This document shows, in pieces, positions 18,584-28,660 of a stretch of 64,000 nucleotides of DNA. The notes beneath the pieces were generated by a model, which ran no database searches, was not told where the DNA came from, and saw nothing but the letters and a program-made list of their open reading frames with translations. A program made the position numbers and the translations under genes. Position 1 is the stretch's first letter. Every line of letters begins with the position of its first letter. Location: assembly GCF_001580045.1 (NCBI RefSeq), contig NZ_LSZP01000044.1, positions 1 through 64,000 of the forward strand. The letters run 5' to 3'. The DNA comes from Cephaloticoccus capnophilus (GTDB lineage Bacteria; Verrucomicrobiota; Verrucomicrobiia; Opitutales; Opitutaceae).

Positions 18584-19735
18584 TTATTGAATGGTTAGCG
18601 GTTCGAGACCGCTGAGCCGGAGGGCGTGCGAGTGGGGCAGTGGTGTGCGGGGCTTGTGGGCGGCGGTCGCGGCGGCGATTGCGCGGATGTGATCGGGGGT
18701 GGAGCCGCAGCAGCCGCCTGCGATGTTGACAAAGCCGTGCGCGGCGAAGTCGCCGAGGATTGCGGCCATGTCGGCGGGCGTTTCGTCGTAGCCGCCGAAG
18801 GCGTTGGGCAGGCCTGCGTTGGGGTGGCAGGTGGTGTAGCACTCGGCGAGCTGCGCGAGCTCGGCGAGGTAGGGCCGCATTTGCGCGCCGCCGAGGGCGC
18901 AGTTGATGCCGACGGAGAAGGGCCTGGCGTGGCGGATGCTGTGGTAGAAGGCGGCGATGGTTTGCCCCGAGAGGGTGCGGCCCGAGGCGTCGGTGATGGT
19001 GACGGAAATCATCACGGGCAGGCGGTAGCCTAGGTCGTCAAAGAGTTGCTCTAGGGCGAAGAGCGCAGCCTTGGCGTTGAGCGTGTCGAAGATGGTCTCA
19101 ATGAGGAGGAGATCGACGCCGCCTTCTACGAGGGCGGCGGCTTGTTCGCGGTAAGCGGCGGCGAGTTGGTCGAAGGTCACGGCGCGGTAGTCGGGCCGGT
19201 TGACGTCGGGCGACATCGAGGCGGTGCGGTTGGTCGGGCCGATGCCGCCAGCGACGAAGCACCTGCGAAGAGGCCGTTCGGCCTTGTTTCTTGGCGACGC
19301 ACTCGTGGGTGCGTCGTCGCCCAACGCGGGCGTTTGGATCGCGGCGGCTTCGGCTTCGATGCGCCGGGCCGCGCGGCTGGCGAGTTGGGCGGCAGCGCGG
19401 TTGAGCTCGGGGACGAGGTGCTCGAGGTGGTAATCGGCTTGGGCGATTGTGGTGGAGCTAAAGGTGTTAGTCGTGGCGATGTCGGCTCCGGCGGCGAAAT
19501 AGCGGTAGTGGATGTCCTCGATGACATCGGGGCGAGTGAGGGAGAGCAGGTCGTTATTGCCCTTTAGGTCTTGCGGATGGTCGGCGAGAGCGGGGCTGCG
19601 AAAGTCGGCTTCGGTGAGGCCGCGTTCCTGAATCATCGTACCCATCGCCCCGTCGAGGATGGCGATGCGCTCGCGCAGGAGCGCGTCGAGCGCGGCACTT
19701 GGGGCGGGGGGCTTAGTTTCGGGTGGCGGCTCCAT
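18584..19735 (-). CDS. metH: Homocysteine S-methyltransferase module of split MetH
   Basis: 383 residues. [20 protein letters not shown] and [14 protein letters not shown] open the homocysteine-binding barrel; the zinc thiolates are Cys279 (INCALGG) and Cys342-Cys343 ([11 protein letters not shown]). It ends soon after the barrel, exactly where normal MetH would continue into the folate module, which starts 97 bp downstream as a separate gene. Together they make a full two-subunit methionine synthase. The last 245 bp of the coding strand's 5' part are duplicated at 21296-21531. The 5' region diverges from the direction of the TonB receptors. Confidence 0.95.
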   Translation of the reverse strand: MEPPPETKPPAPSAALDALLRERIAILDGAMGTMIQERGLTEADFRSPALADHPQDLKGNNDLLSLTRPDVIEDIHYRYFAAGADIATTNTFSSTTIAQADYHLEHLVPELNRAAAQLASRAARRIEAEAAAIQTPALGDDAPTSASPRNKAERPLRRCFVAGGIGPTNRTASMSPDVNRPDYRAVTFDQLAAAYREQAAALVEGGVDLLLIETIFDTLNAKAALFALEQLFDDLGYRLPVMISVTITDASGRTLSGQTIAAFYHSIRHARPFSVGINCALGGAQMRPYLAELAQLAECYTTCHPNAGLPNAFGGYDETPADMAAILGDFAAHGFVNIAGGCCGSTPDHIRAIAAATAAHKPRTPLPHSHALRLSGLEPLTIQ

Positions 19736-19932
19736 GGGGCGGGGGATAGACCGGGCGAGGGCGGCGGACTACAGTGGCTAACTGGCTGCGGTTCAAAGGT
19801 AAAAACGAGTTGCCAAGCTAAGCTCCTTTCCCAAGCCCCGTGCTCTTTCTTAGTTCTATTTACCCAGATCCTAGGTAAAACCTGTATTGGGAAGTCCGCT
19901 TTTTTTGCACACCCCTGTTCTGCTGCTCGCGC
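19490..19932. repeat. Duplicated metH 5' region, left (native) copy
   Basis: Matches 21296-21717 with many substitutions and a few indels. It covers the first about 82 codons of the homocysteine module and about 200 bp upstream. Just after 19932 the sequence jumps to CGCCTTACGTGACGGTCGCC, which is codons 39-45 of the BtuB-like receptor (21921-21940), and then into unrelated DNA carrying the enolase-superfamily gene. Confidence 0.85.
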
Positions 19933-20073
19933 CTTACGTGACGGTCGCCCCACGCGCGTTTCAGCTCCGGGTTGCTGCTCATGAAGCTTTCTTCCCGCTT
20001 CAGCATGACCAATTTGATTTATTGCGCTCGGGGCGTTCGATGAGCGATGCGACCGACCAGAGAGGAAACGAAA

Positions 20074-21294
20074 ATGAAGATCACACGAATCGACACTTTG
20101 CAGATTGGGGAATTCCCATTTCTTCTCTGGCTCCAGGTCCACACCGACAGCGGGCTGATAGGGACTGGTGAAACCTTCTGGGCGCCGGGCCCAGTCGCGA
20201 GCTACATCCATGAAAACGTCGCCTCCTACCTACTCGGCAAGGATCCACGCGACATCGAGCTCCATGACCGGCGCCTTGCGAGCGTCTATGTCGGCGCGCG
20301 CGATTCAGGGGCAGAGCTGCGTGGCAATTCCGCGATCAACATTGCGCTATGGGATCTTTACAGCCAATCGCTTGGAGAGCCTCTCTGGCGCCTTCTTGGC
20401 GGGAGAACCCATCAGTCGGTCCCGGTCTACAACACCTGCGCAGGCTATGGGCATGTGCGTGCCACCGGTAGAAATGCGCTTTTCGAGCGAACCGAGGATT
20501 GGTCGCTGAAGCCCGGCGACATGGACGAAGGGCCTTACGAGGACCTTCTGGCATGGCGCTACGATGCGGGAGGACTTGCCAAGAGCCTTCTTCAGGAAGG
20601 CATCCGCGCGATGAAGATATGGCCTTTCGATATTGCCGCGGAGGCGTCGAACGGCGCTCGAATTACCCTGCGAGACCTCGACAAGGCACTGGAACCGTTT
20701 GCGAAGATCCGCCAAGCGGTCGGAAACGAGATGGAAATCATGGTCGAGATGCATGGCCTCTGGACATTGCCGCCTGCACTGAGGATCGCGGAGGCCTTGA
20801 AGCCTTTTTCCGTCGCCTGGCTGGAGGAGCCCATCCGCTATAACGAATTCGACGCGATGGCCGAACTGGCTCGCCATACGAATATCCCTCTCGCCGCAAG
20901 CGAGCGACTGGCCACGCGACAAATGTTCAAGCAGCTCATCGACAAGCGGGCCGCCTCCATCATCATGATCGATCTCGCTTGGTGCGGCGGGCTGAGCGAG
21001 GCCCGCAAGATCGCCAACATGGCTGAGGCCAGTGAATTACCGGTCACCCTGCACGACTGCACCGGTCCGGTTGTCTACGCCGCAAGTTGCGCACTGTCTG
21101 CGACTCTGCCGAACGTGACGTACCAGGAAATGGTGCGCGCATACACCACCGGCTGGTACAGGGAGATCGCCGACAATATCCCTGAGGTCGCCGATGGTGG
21201 AGTTTCGCCGCTGCCCGGACCCGGACTGGGGCTCCGACTGAAGCCCGAACTCTTTTCGCGGCCCGACGCCATCGTGCGCACGACCCGGCTCTAG
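20074..21294 (+). CDS. Enolase-superfamily sugar-acid dehydratase (galactonate dehydratase-like)
   Basis: 406 residues from ATG 20074, with AGAGGAAAC just upstream. The N-terminal capping domain (about 1-130) contains [19 protein letters not shown]; the barrel contains [11 protein letters not shown], metal ligands in [16 protein letters not shown] and ASERLATR, and a catalytic His in TLHDCTGP. This matches mandelate-racemase-type enzymes acting on acid sugars; the exact substrate cannot be read. It sits alone between two copies of the metH upstream region and has a codon style and ribosome site more like Alphaproteobacteria than its neighbours. No transporter or regulator accompanies it. Likely recent acquisition. 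Confidence 0.85.
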   Translation: MKITRIDTLQIGEFPFLLWLQVHTDSGLIGTGETFWAPGPVASYIHENVASYLLGKDPRDIELHDRRLASVYVGARDSGAELRGNSAINIALWDLYSQSLGEPLWRLLGGRTHQSVPVYNTCAGYGHVRATGRNALFERTEDWSLKPGDMDEGPYEDLLAWRYDAGGLAKSLLQEGIRAMKIWPFDIAAEASNGARITLRDLDKALEPFAKIRQAVGNEMEIMVEMHGLWTLPPALRIAEALKPFSVAWLEEPIRYNEFDAMAELARHTNIPLAASERLATRQMFKQLIDKRAASIIMIDLAWCGGLSEARKIANMAEASELPVTLHDCTGPVVYAASCALSATLPNVTYQEMVRAYTTGWYREIADNIPEVADGGVSPLPGPGLGLRLKPELFSRPDAIVRTTRL

Positions 21295-21295
21295 G

Positions 21296-21717
21296 GGCGG
21301 CGAAATAGCGGTAGTGGATGTCCTCAATGACATCGGGTCGAGTGAGGGAGAGCAGGTCGTTATTGCTCTTTAGGTCTTGCGGATGGTCGGCGAGAGCGGG
21401 GTTGCGAAAGTCGGCTTCGGTGAGGCCGCGTTCCTGAATCATCGTGCCCATCGCACCGCCGAGGATGGCGATGCGCTCGCGCAGGAGCGCGGCATTTGGG
21501 GCGCTGGGCTTAGTTTCGGGGGGCGGCTCCATGCGGCGAGCGATAGGCCGGGCGAGGGCGGCTAACTGGTTGCGACTCAAAGGCAAAAAACGAGTTGCCA
21601 AGCCAAGTTCCTTTCCCAAGCTCCGCTCCCCTTACTTAGTTCTTTCACTTAGATCCTACGTAAAACCTGTACTGGGAAGTACGCTTTTGTCGCACACCCC
21701 TGTTCTGCTGCTCGCGC
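21296..21717. repeat. Duplicated metH 5' region, right copy with truncated metH start
   Basis: Begins 2 bp after the stop of the enolase-superfamily gene, inside what would be codon 82 of the homocysteine module, and runs through its ATG (about 21533) and upstream region. The minus-strand reading [14 protein letters not shown]...[15 protein letters not shown] is the MetH start with a 5-codon deletion and a D-to-G change in ILDGAMG. It is a dead gene start. The region then leads into the intact receptor gene at 21806. No other gene lies between 21295 and 21805. Confidence 0.85.
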
Positions 21718-21805
21718 TTCTTTTTTCCTATAAAAAAGAGGCATCTCCGGGTGGCGGTTCGCGGCCCGCGCGTCTTTCCGGTGCCTTAACACAGCAAACA
21801 AACCT

Positions 21806-23674
21806 ATGACCAAGCAACTCTGGCTGCCGAAACTGGCCGCCTCTCTCCTCGCGTTCGCGCCGCTCTCTTACGCGCAGACGCAAAAAGCTCCTAGCGAAGA
21901 GCCGCAGCCCACGCAGCTCTCGCCTTACGTGACGGTCGCCACGCGCGCGCCGCACTCGCAACGCACACTCGCCACCGTGGTCGATGTGATCACTCCCGAG
22001 GAGGCGCAACGCCGCCAACTCACCACCTTTGGTGATGTGATCGGCCAAGTCGTCGGTTCGCCCACGGTCGCCACTGGTGGCATAGGGGGCGTTAACTCGG
22101 TCTTCTTGCGCGGCGCCAACTCGAACCAGACGCTCTTCCTCGTGGATGGCATCCGGATGAACGACCCGAATACGGACTACAACGCGTTCCTCGGCGGTGC
22201 GGCAATCGGCGGTGGCGACACTATCGAAATCGCGCGTGGCCCGCAGAGCACGCTCTACGGTGCGGACGCGATTGGTGGCGTGATCTCGCTGCGCGCAGAG
22301 CGCGGCACGGCGGCTCAATCGGTGAGCCGTGCGGGACTAGAGGCTGGCACCTTTAAGAGCGTTGGCGGCTACTTCCACTCGCAAGGCGAGTCGGCGGGTG
22401 TCGGCTACAACTTCTCGGTGCGCGGAACCCACACGGACAACGAGCGTGAAAACAACGACTTCAACAGCGTTAACCTCTCGGGGCGTGTTGATATCGATGT
22501 CGATCCTTCGATCACTGTCGGTGCGACCGTTCGCTGGTTCAACGGAGACTTCGAGTCGCCCGGCGACCGTTTCGCCCCGACGCTCGACGAGGAAAACAAT
22601 GAGCAAAACTTCCTTGGCACGCTCTTCTCCGAGTTTCGCAGCAGCGAGCGTTTCACTTCCCGCGTGACCCTCGGTGGGCAGAGCCGCCGCTTCGTCGCCG
22701 AACAGGCGGGCGCGACCACCAACGTCACCAAGAGCCGCCGCCTCGTCCTTGACTGGCAGAACATCTACCTCGCTTGCTGCGACACGTTGAAGATCACGGC
22801 GGGCGTCACCGGCGAGAACCTGCACGTGAAGAACAGCGGCTTCGGAAACATCAACAAGCACCAGGACCTCTTGGCCTTCTACATTAACCAAGAGTTTCAC
22901 CCCGTGGAGAACTTCTACCTGACCGGTGGGCTCCGCCACGACGACTACGACACCTTTGGCGAGAAGACCACGGGCCGCGTGAGCAGCGCGGTGCTCTTTG
23001 CCCAAAAGACCATCAAGCTGCGTGCTAGCTATGGCAGCGGTTTCCGCGCTCCCTCCTTCCTCGACCTCTACGGCGTGGGCTTTGGCTACCAAGGAAACCC
23101 CAACCTCAAGCCCGAGAGCTCGCGCGGCTGGGATGCGGGTGTGGACTACTACCTGCCTAGCGACCGCGGCGTCATCGGCGTCACTTGGTTCGAGAACCGG
23201 ATCACCGACCTGATCGCTTTCGACTTCTCCGGCTCGTTCGGCACGACCTACAACATCGAGCGCGCCCGCACTCGCGGCGTTGAGGTCAAGGGCGACGTGA
23301 TGCTCGCCGAGCGCACTCGCGGTCAACTCGGCTACACCTACCTCGACGCGCAAAACCGCAGCCAAGAGGCGCGCCTCTTGCGCCGTCCCCGCCACGCTGT
23401 CACGGCTGACCTCGGCCAAGACTTCGGCAACGGGCTAAACGTCGGCGTCGGCGTGCGCTGGATCGTCGACCGTCAAGACATCGACGGGCAGACCTTCGCG
23501 CCCTTCAACGCAGAGGACTTCACCACGCTTCGCGTCTACGTCTCCTACGCCGTGACGGAGCAGCTCACGCTGCGCCTGCGCGTGGAGAACGCCCTCGACG
23601 AGCGTTACGAGGAAGTGCACGGCTACCCGTCGCTGGGCACCGGCACCTTCTTCGGTGCTGATTGGAAGTTCTAA
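21806..23674 (+). CDS. BtuB-like TonB-dependent receptor
   Basis: 622 residues with a signal peptide (LPKLAASLLAFAPLSYAQ). The plug has TVATRAPHSQRTLATVVDVITPEEA, IGGVNSVFLRGANSNQTLFLVDGIRMND and IEIARGPQSTLYGADAIGGVI, the standard plug of cobalamin-transporter-like receptors. A 22-stranded barrel follows, including SYGSGFRAPSFLDLYG and NPNLKPESSRGWDAGVDY, ending in the insertion signal FFGADWKF. Size and motifs fit BtuB. Its position next to B12-dependent methionine synthase supports corrinoid import, but I could not find a cobalamin riboswitch in the upstream 500 bp. A terminator follows. Confidence 0.88.
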   Translation: MTKQLWLPKLAASLLAFAPLSYAQTQKAPSEEPQPTQLSPYVTVATRAPHSQRTLATVVDVITPEEAQRRQLTTFGDVIGQVVGSPTVATGGIGGVNSVFLRGANSNQTLFLVDGIRMNDPNTDYNAFLGGAAIGGGDTIEIARGPQSTLYGADAIGGVISLRAERGTAAQSVSRAGLEAGTFKSVGGYFHSQGESAGVGYNFSVRGTHTDNERENNDFNSVNLSGRVDIDVDPSITVGATVRWFNGDFESPGDRFAPTLDEENNEQNFLGTLFSEFRSSERFTSRVTLGGQSRRFVAEQAGATTNVTKSRRLVLDWQNIYLACCDTLKITAGVTGENLHVKNSGFGNINKHQDLLAFYINQEFHPVENFYLTGGLRHDDYDTFGEKTTGRVSSAVLFAQKTIKLRASYGSGFRAPSFLDLYGVGFGYQGNPNLKPESSRGWDAGVDYYLPSDRGVIGVTWFENRITDLIAFDFSGSFGTTYNIERARTRGVEVKGDVMLAERTRGQLGYTYLDAQNRSQEARLLRRPRHAVTADLGQDFGNGLNVGVGVRWIVDRQDIDGQTFAPFNAEDFTTLRVYVSYAVTEQLTLRLRVENALDERYEEVHGYPSLGTGTFFGADWKF

Positions 23675-23717
23675 GGCGCGTGTTCGCCTCTGGCACTAAA
23701 TAGCTTCTTCTACTATG

Positions 23718-23747
23718 GCGGCGCACTTATGAGTGCGCCGCTTTTTG
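23718..23747 (+). terminator. Intrinsic terminator after BtuB-like receptor
   Basis: Perfect 9-bp stem GCGGCGCAC / GTGCGCCGC with loop TTATGA and a T5 run, 43 bp after the receptor stop. It separates the receptor from the convergent flavoprotein gene. Confidence 0.9.
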
Positions 23748-23764
23748 TTGGGACACTGGGTCGA

Positions 23765-25048
23765 TTAAGCGACTGCCATTGCGGTTCCGGCGAGGTGGGC
23801 GGTGGTCCACGCGGCTTGGAAGTTGAAGCCGCCAGTCACGCCGTCGATGTCCAACACTTCGCCTGCAAAGTAGAGCCCCGGACACAGGCGGCTTTGCATG
23901 GTTTTGAAATCAACTTCGCTTAGGCGTACTCCGCCGCAGGTCACGAACTCGTCTTTGTTGGTGCTTTTGCCGCGTACGCGAAATTCTGCTGCGGCGAGCG
24001 TTTCGGCGAGTGTGGCGATTCGGGCCTTTGAGAGTTCTGCGCAGGGTTGAGTTTCGGGGATCCCAGAGCTTAAGACCAAGCGTTCCCAGAGCCGGGCAGG
24101 CAGTCCGAAGGGGTTGTGCGCACGGGCGATGCTGCGTCTCGGCTGGGTGCTGCGCAGCGTAGCTAGTTCGCGTTGGAGGGCGTCGCGATGCTGCGCGGGC
24201 ACGAAGTTGATTTGCAGCGTAAAGGCGTACTCGCAGGCAGCGAAGGCGCGGGCTCCCCACGCGGAGAGTTTGAGGACGGCCGGGCCGCTCAAGCCCCAGT
24301 GGGTGATGAGGAGCGGGCCCTCGCTGGTGAGTTTCTTCATGCCGGCGTCGCCGCCTAAGATGCTTAGCGCGACGGGCTCGACGCTGAGCCCGGCTAGATC
24401 GCGCAGGCGCGAGTCATCGATGTGAAAGGTAAATAGCGAAGGGACGGGCGGCTCGATTGTGTGGCCGAGTTCGCGCGCAAACTTGAGCCCGCCGTTTTCG
24501 CTCCGGCCGCCACCGGTTGCCAGCAAAAGTCGGTCGCATTCGGGCTGCGTGCCGTCGCTTAATATGAGTCGGAGGGGCGCCGAGGCGGGGCTTGTTTCTG
24601 CGCTTGGCGGGCGGCGCTCGACGGAGCGGACGCCTGTTTTTATCCGGAGCACGACACCGGCCTCAGCGGCGGCTCGGCGCAAGCAGCTTACGATGTCCAT
24701 CGAGTCATCTGATACGGGAAATACGCGCCCATCTGCCTCGGTTTTGAGCGGGACACCGCGTGTGGTGAGCCACGCCATCATGTCTCGTGGTTGCCAGCGG
24801 TGAAAGGCACCGAGGAGTTCTCGCGCGCCGCGCGGATAGTGACGGACGAGGTCGCGTGGCTCGTAGCAGGCATGCGTGACGTTGCAACGGCCTCCGCCCG
24901 AAATTCGCACTTTGGCGAGTGGGTGCGCAGTCGCTTCGTACAGGGCTACTCGCGCGTGTGGGTTTGCCTGTGCACAAGTGATCGCGGCGAAAAATCCGGC
25001 GGCTCCACCTCCGATGATTGCGACTCGTGGCACCTGGTTTGTTTGCAT
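23765..25048 (-). CDS. NAD(P)/FAD-dependent oxidoreductase, HI0933/BaiN family
   Basis: 427 residues. The FAD dinucleotide fold is VAIIGGGAAGFFAAITCA at the N-terminus; the family signature KVRISGGGRCNVTHA follows at about 47-61, and the C-terminal FAD motif is LYFAGEVLDIDGVTGGFNFQAAW. This is the flavoprotein family that includes YhiN and bile-acid BaiN; in most bacteria its substrate is unknown. Complete and without missing motifs. It is a single-gene unit convergent with the receptor and divergent from the small zincin gene. Confidence 0.92.
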   Translation of the reverse strand: MQTNQVPRVAIIGGGAAGFFAAITCAQANPHARVALYEATAHPLAKVRISGGGRCNVTHACYEPRDLVRHYPRGARELLGAFHRWQPRDMMAWLTTRGVPLKTEADGRVFPVSDDSMDIVSCLRRAAAEAGVVLRIKTGVRSVERRPPSAETSPASAPLRLILSDGTQPECDRLLLATGGGRSENGGLKFARELGHTIEPPVPSLFTFHIDDSRLRDLAGLSVEPVALSILGGDAGMKKLTSEGPLLITHWGLSGPAVLKLSAWGARAFAACEYAFTLQINFVPAQHRDALQRELATLRSTQPRRSIARAHNPFGLPARLWERLVLSSGIPETQPCAELSKARIATLAETLAAAEFRVRGKSTNKDEFVTCGGVRLSEVDFKTMQSRLCPGLYFAGEVLDIDGVTGGFNFQAAWTTAHLAGTAMAVA

Positions 25049-25165
25049 GGAGCTGGGATCTTGGGGCGCGGCTGAGGCGCAGTCGAAGTCTGTTTTGGCA
25101 GCTCAGGGCCGACACTCGCCTTTGCCCGCTCGACTCTACTGGTGAAGCCGCTATCGCTCTCGCGC

Positions 25166-25543
25166 ATGACGATACGTTTTGAGGAGCTGGCACGGCGGGC
25201 GTCGCGAGTGGTCGCGCGCTTGCAAACGCGACTGCCGCCGGAGATCGCTCCGCTGGCGCGCGGCGTGCCTGTGCATTACGAATCGGCACCGAGTGAAAGT
25301 ATCTTAGCAGAGGGATTCGAGCCGGACATTCTCGGGCTGTTTAGCGGGAATCCGTACGGCAGCGACTTTCGCGAGAGTGACCCTGCGCCGCCGCAGATTT
25401 TCCTCTACCTTGAAAATTTGTGGGACTTTGCCGAGGGAGATTTACGCGTGTTTAGGGAGGAGTTGCGGGTCACGTATTTGCACGAGTTGGGGCATTACTT
25501 GGGCTGGGATGAGGAGGAGTTGGCTGTGCGCGGGCTGGATTAG
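25166..25543 (+). CDS. Small zinc metallopeptidase (DUF1025/MMP-like zincin)
   Basis: 125 residues from ATG 25166 (a GTG at 25142 would add eight). The motif TYLHELGHYLGWDEEEL near the C-terminus is HExxHxxGxxE, the minimal zincin site. The earlier part has the family pattern LPPEIAPLARGVPVHYE...DILGLFSG and IFLYLENLWDFA. These short proteases are widespread and of unknown substrate. Its last 74 bp overlap the end of recD2 on the other strand. Confidence 0.88.
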   Translation: MTIRFEELARRASRVVARLQTRLPPEIAPLARGVPVHYESAPSESILAEGFEPDILGLFSGNPYGSDFRESDPAPPQIFLYLENLWDFAEGDLRVFREELRVTYLHELGHYLGWDEEELAVRGLD

Positions 25544-27974
25544 GCAGTTTGGGGGCGGGAAGCGCTGTCACTGGCTTGGCGGGGGGGGGCGCATGGGCAA
25601 GTGTAGCGGGTAGGGCTTGGCGTAGATGGGTGCAGCGTTGTTTGGAGTCGGCATTGCGCACGGCCATCGCGTAGGCGGCGGGATCGCCCACTAAAAAGAC
25701 TTTTTTGCGACCTCGGGTGATGGCGGTGTATAGGAGGTTACGCTGGAGCATCATGAAGTGCGCCTTGAGCAGTGGGATGATGACGATGGGGTATTCGCTG
25801 CCTTGGGATTTGTGGATGCTGATGCAGTAGGCGAGGGCGAGGTCGCCGAAGTCGCTGCGGGTGAGGGTGTGGATCTCGCCGTCGAAATCGGTGGTGAGCG
25901 TGCCTTCGCGTCCGTCGATTGCGGTGATGGTGCCGATGTCGCCGTTGAAGAGGGATTTGTCGTAGTTGTTGCGCAGTTGGATGATTTTATCGCCGCGGCG
26001 AAACTCGGTGCTGCCCCAGCGCAGGGCTTCGCGTTGGGGGTTGAGCGCGGCTTGGAGCTGGGCGTTGAGGGCGGCGACTCCAGCAGTGCCTTTGTGCATG
26101 GGGGCCAGCACTTGAATGTCGCGGATGGACTGCGGCCAGCGCAGCGCGCGTGGGATGTGGTGGGTGCACAGGGCGAGGATTTTGGCGACGCAGTCTTGTG
26201 CGTCGGTCGCGGCGACAAAGCAGAGGTCGGGCCAGGCTTGGAGTTCGGCCGGGTCGTGGAGCACGAGTGGGAGCGTGGGGTCGCCGGCGTTGATGGTGTG
26301 CGCCGTGGTGACGATGGCGCTTTGGCCTTTTTGGCGGTAAATCGCAGAGAGCCGCGTAACGGGTAGAGTCGCGGACTCTTTTTTTTGCGCGCTGCTGTTA
26401 TCAGCATGTCGCGCAGCCGTGTTAACAACAGGGCGACTCAATTCCCAATTGCTGGTTTCTGTGCTGAAAGCGATGAGGTCGTTGAGGACGTTACCCGCGC
26501 CGACGCTGGGGAGCTGGTCAGTATCGCCGACGAGGAGCAGGTGCGCGCGGGTGGGGACGGCGGCGAGGAGTGCGGCGGCGAGTCGCACGTCGAGCATGGA
26601 GGCTTCGTCAACAACGAGGAAGTCGGTCGCGAGGGGGTGGTCTTCGTTGGCGGCGAAGCGGCCTTTGGCCGGCTCAAATTTGAGGAGGCGGTGTAGCGTG
26701 GAGGCGTAGCCGCCGGTGGTTTCGGCGAGGCGCTGGGCGGCGCGGCCCGTGGGCGCAGCGAGGTGCACGCGGACTTTTTTTGCGCGGAGGATATCGACTA
26801 GTGCGCGCAGGATAGTCGTTTTCCCAGTTCCCGGGCCGCCGGTGAGGATGGAGACTTTGTTCAGAAGCGCGGCACTGAGCGCGGCAGCCTGGAGCGGGTG
26901 AAATGTGAAGCCGGCTTTCTCGGCGGCCCAAGCAATCGCTGCGTCGGTCTTGATCGGCGGGAGCCCACTAGGGCTGCGCGTGAGGCGAGCGATTGCCGCG
27001 GCAATCCGCGTCTCGGCGCGGTGGTTGAGCGGGAGCTGGATGATTTGGCCGCGTGCGTTTGCGAGCGGCGCGTCTGGCCGCGCGGGCGAAGTGTCCGGAT
27101 GCGCGACGATTGCCTTGCTCGTAATGAGTGCGTCGATACGCGCTTCGATCCGGTCGAGTAAGGTGTTGAGGAGCGAGGCGGCGTGCGCGGCGAGTTCGGC
27201 GCGCGGGTAGGCACTGTGGCCTTCTTCTTGGAGCGTCTCTAGCGAGTAGAGGAGTCCGGCGTCGAGGCGCGGGGGGGCGTCGTTGGCGAAGCCGAGGTTG
27301 ATGGCGATTTGGTCGGCAGTTTTGAAGCCGATGCCGTCGATTTCGCGCGCGGCGCGATAGGGGTTTTCCGTAAGGATTTGCTTAGCCTCGCTGCCGAAGC
27401 GGTTGACGAGTTTTAGGCAGCGCGCGGGGCTCACGCCGTAGGTTTGTAGGAAGATGTACAGCTCGCGCTCGGCGCGTTTGTCGTCCCAGGCCTGCTTGAT
27501 GGAGGTGGCCCGCTTTTTGCCGATTCCTGGGACGTGGCGGAGGCGGGCGGATTCCTCGCTGAGGATCCTAAAGGTATCGGCGCCGAAGGCATCTACGATT
27601 TTGTTCGAGTAAACCTTTCCGATGCCGGGGACTAGCCCGCTGCCGAGGTACTTGCGGATGCCGTAGACGGAGGCGGGGAGCTGGCTCTTGAATTCGGCGA
27701 TGCGAAATTGCGGGCCGTGTTGGGCGTGTAGGGTCCACTCGCCGCGCAGGTGGAGGGTCTCGCCGCACTCCACGCCGGGGAGCGCGCCGACGATGGTGAC
27801 TTTGGGCGCGGACTCATCGGTGGCGGCGTTTGCGGCAGCGCGTCCACTCTGGCGTGTCCCGCCGTTTTCTGGGCGCAGCTCTGCGATGGTGTAGTGGTTT
27901 TCTTCGTTGAAAAAGATGATGCGCTCAAGGACCCCGACTAGGGTTTCGGTAGCGTGGGAAGCGACGGCGGACAT
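25470..27974 (-). CDS. recD2: RecD2-type ATP-dependent DNA helicase
   Basis: 834 residues. The N-terminal OB-like region (ETLVGVLERIIFFNEENHYTIAELR) and helix-hairpin-helix repeats (GSGLVPGIGKVYSNKI, RHVPGIGKKRATSIKQAW, EIDGIGFKTADQIA) are typical of RecD2/YrrC. The SF1 helicase core has Walker A SILTGGPGTGKTTILRAL, motif II FLVVDEASMLD, LLLVGDTDQLPSVGAGNVL and the late motifs ISIHKSQGSEYPIV and LLYTAITRGRKKV. No recB or recC is seen, consistent with the stand-alone RecD2 role in repair. The C-terminal 40 residues are Pro/Ala rich and disordered. Confidence 0.95.
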   Translation of the reverse strand: MSAVASHATETLVGVLERIIFFNEENHYTIAELRPENGGTRQSGRAAANAATDESAPKVTIVGALPGVECGETLHLRGEWTLHAQHGPQFRIAEFKSQLPASVYGIRKYLGSGLVPGIGKVYSNKIVDAFGADTFRILSEESARLRHVPGIGKKRATSIKQAWDDKRAERELYIFLQTYGVSPARCLKLVNRFGSEAKQILTENPYRAAREIDGIGFKTADQIAINLGFANDAPPRLDAGLLYSLETLQEEGHSAYPRAELAAHAASLLNTLLDRIEARIDALITSKAIVAHPDTSPARPDAPLANARGQIIQLPLNHRAETRIAAAIARLTRSPSGLPPIKTDAAIAWAAEKAGFTFHPLQAAALSAALLNKVSILTGGPGTGKTTILRALVDILRAKKVRVHLAAPTGRAAQRLAETTGGYASTLHRLLKFEPAKGRFAANEDHPLATDFLVVDEASMLDVRLAAALLAAVPTRAHLLLVGDTDQLPSVGAGNVLNDLIAFSTETSNWELSRPVVNTAARHADNSSAQKKESATLPVTRLSAIYRQKGQSAIVTTAHTINAGDPTLPLVLHDPAELQAWPDLCFVAATDAQDCVAKILALCTHHIPRALRWPQSIRDIQVLAPMHKGTAGVAALNAQLQAALNPQREALRWGSTEFRRGDKIIQLRNNYDKSLFNGDIGTITAIDGREGTLTTDFDGEIHTLTRSDFGDLALAYCISIHKSQGSEYPIVIIPLLKAHFMMLQRNLLYTAITRGRKKVFLVGDPAAYAMAVRNADSKQRCTHLRQALPATLAHAPPPAKPVTALPAPKLPNPARAQPTPPHPSPSNAPTRANT

Positions 27975-28062
27975 GGGGCACAGGGTGAGGCGAGGGCGCG
28001 TCGGCGCGGTGGCAGCAAGTTGGCAGGTTGAGCGGCTGCGTCACGCTGGCGGACCTTGCCGC

Positions 28063-28533
28063 TTAGATAAACGGGGCCTCTGAGTCGGGCAGTGCTCGGC
28101 GCACTTCTAGGTGCAGCACGCGCAGCGATAGGTAGATGTCGCGCAGGAACAGGATGAGGGCCGAGATGAGCATCAGGATGCTTGCAGTAAAGAGCATCAG
28201 CATCAGCACGACCAAGTCTCGCTCTAGTAGCGCGGTGATGAAAATCACGATGACGAGGCAACAGGCGATGAGCATCGTCATCCCTGCGAAAGTGACGGCG
28301 CGGCGGATGAGTTTCGAGCGCGTCCACAAAATCACTAGCTGGCTTTCTAGGTACTTACGCTCTTCACCGGAGGCGGCCCACGCTTGCGCGGCGAGGTTGC
28401 GCGTGCGGTCGACGATGCGGGCCATCCGGTTGGTCAGAGTAATCATCAAGGCTCCGATACCCGAAATCAGAATCACCGGCGTAATCGCCAGTTGGATAAT
28501 GGAAAGGACGGAGTTGCTGTGTAGGTGATCCAT
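28063..28533 (-). CDS. DUF2721 inner-membrane protein
   Basis: 156 residues from ATG 28533 (MDHLHSNSVLSIIQLAITPVIL). It has three membrane segments: ITPVILISGIGALMITLTNRM at the start, then MTMLIACCLVIVIFITALL and LVVLMLMLFTASILMLISALILF. The RIVDRTRNLA loop after the first helix is the DUF2721 hallmark. Family function is unknown. An upstream in-frame ATG at 28596 is less likely because the 21 added residues are basic and not membrane-like. Confidence 0.88.
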   Translation of the reverse strand: MDHLHSNSVLSIIQLAITPVILISGIGALMITLTNRMARIVDRTRNLAAQAWAASGEERKYLESQLVILWTRSKLIRRAVTFAGMTMLIACCLVIVIFITALLERDLVVLMLMLFTASILMLISALILFLRDIYLSLRVLHLEVRRALPDSEAPFI

Positions 28534-28660
28534 AAAACGCGCGTGTGATTTTCGCCGAAAGAGCAGGTGTGCGAAGTCCAAGGCCTTCGCAATCAATCTC
28601 GCGTGGATTTGCTATCCGATGCGGTAAAATGGGGGCGTATACCCAGTCCTCCGTCTCCCA

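Noticed and set aside
19736-21805. Cobalamin or SAM/SAH riboswitch controlling metH or the BtuB-like receptor
   Set aside because: I looked on both strands for the B12 box, the CUGCCCCCGC-type core and S-box or SAH motifs and found none in either copy of the upstream region.
22337-23419. Long minus-strand frame opposite the BtuB-like receptor
   Set aside because: Same reason: a GC-driven shadow frame rich in Val, Glu and Ala without recognisable motifs.
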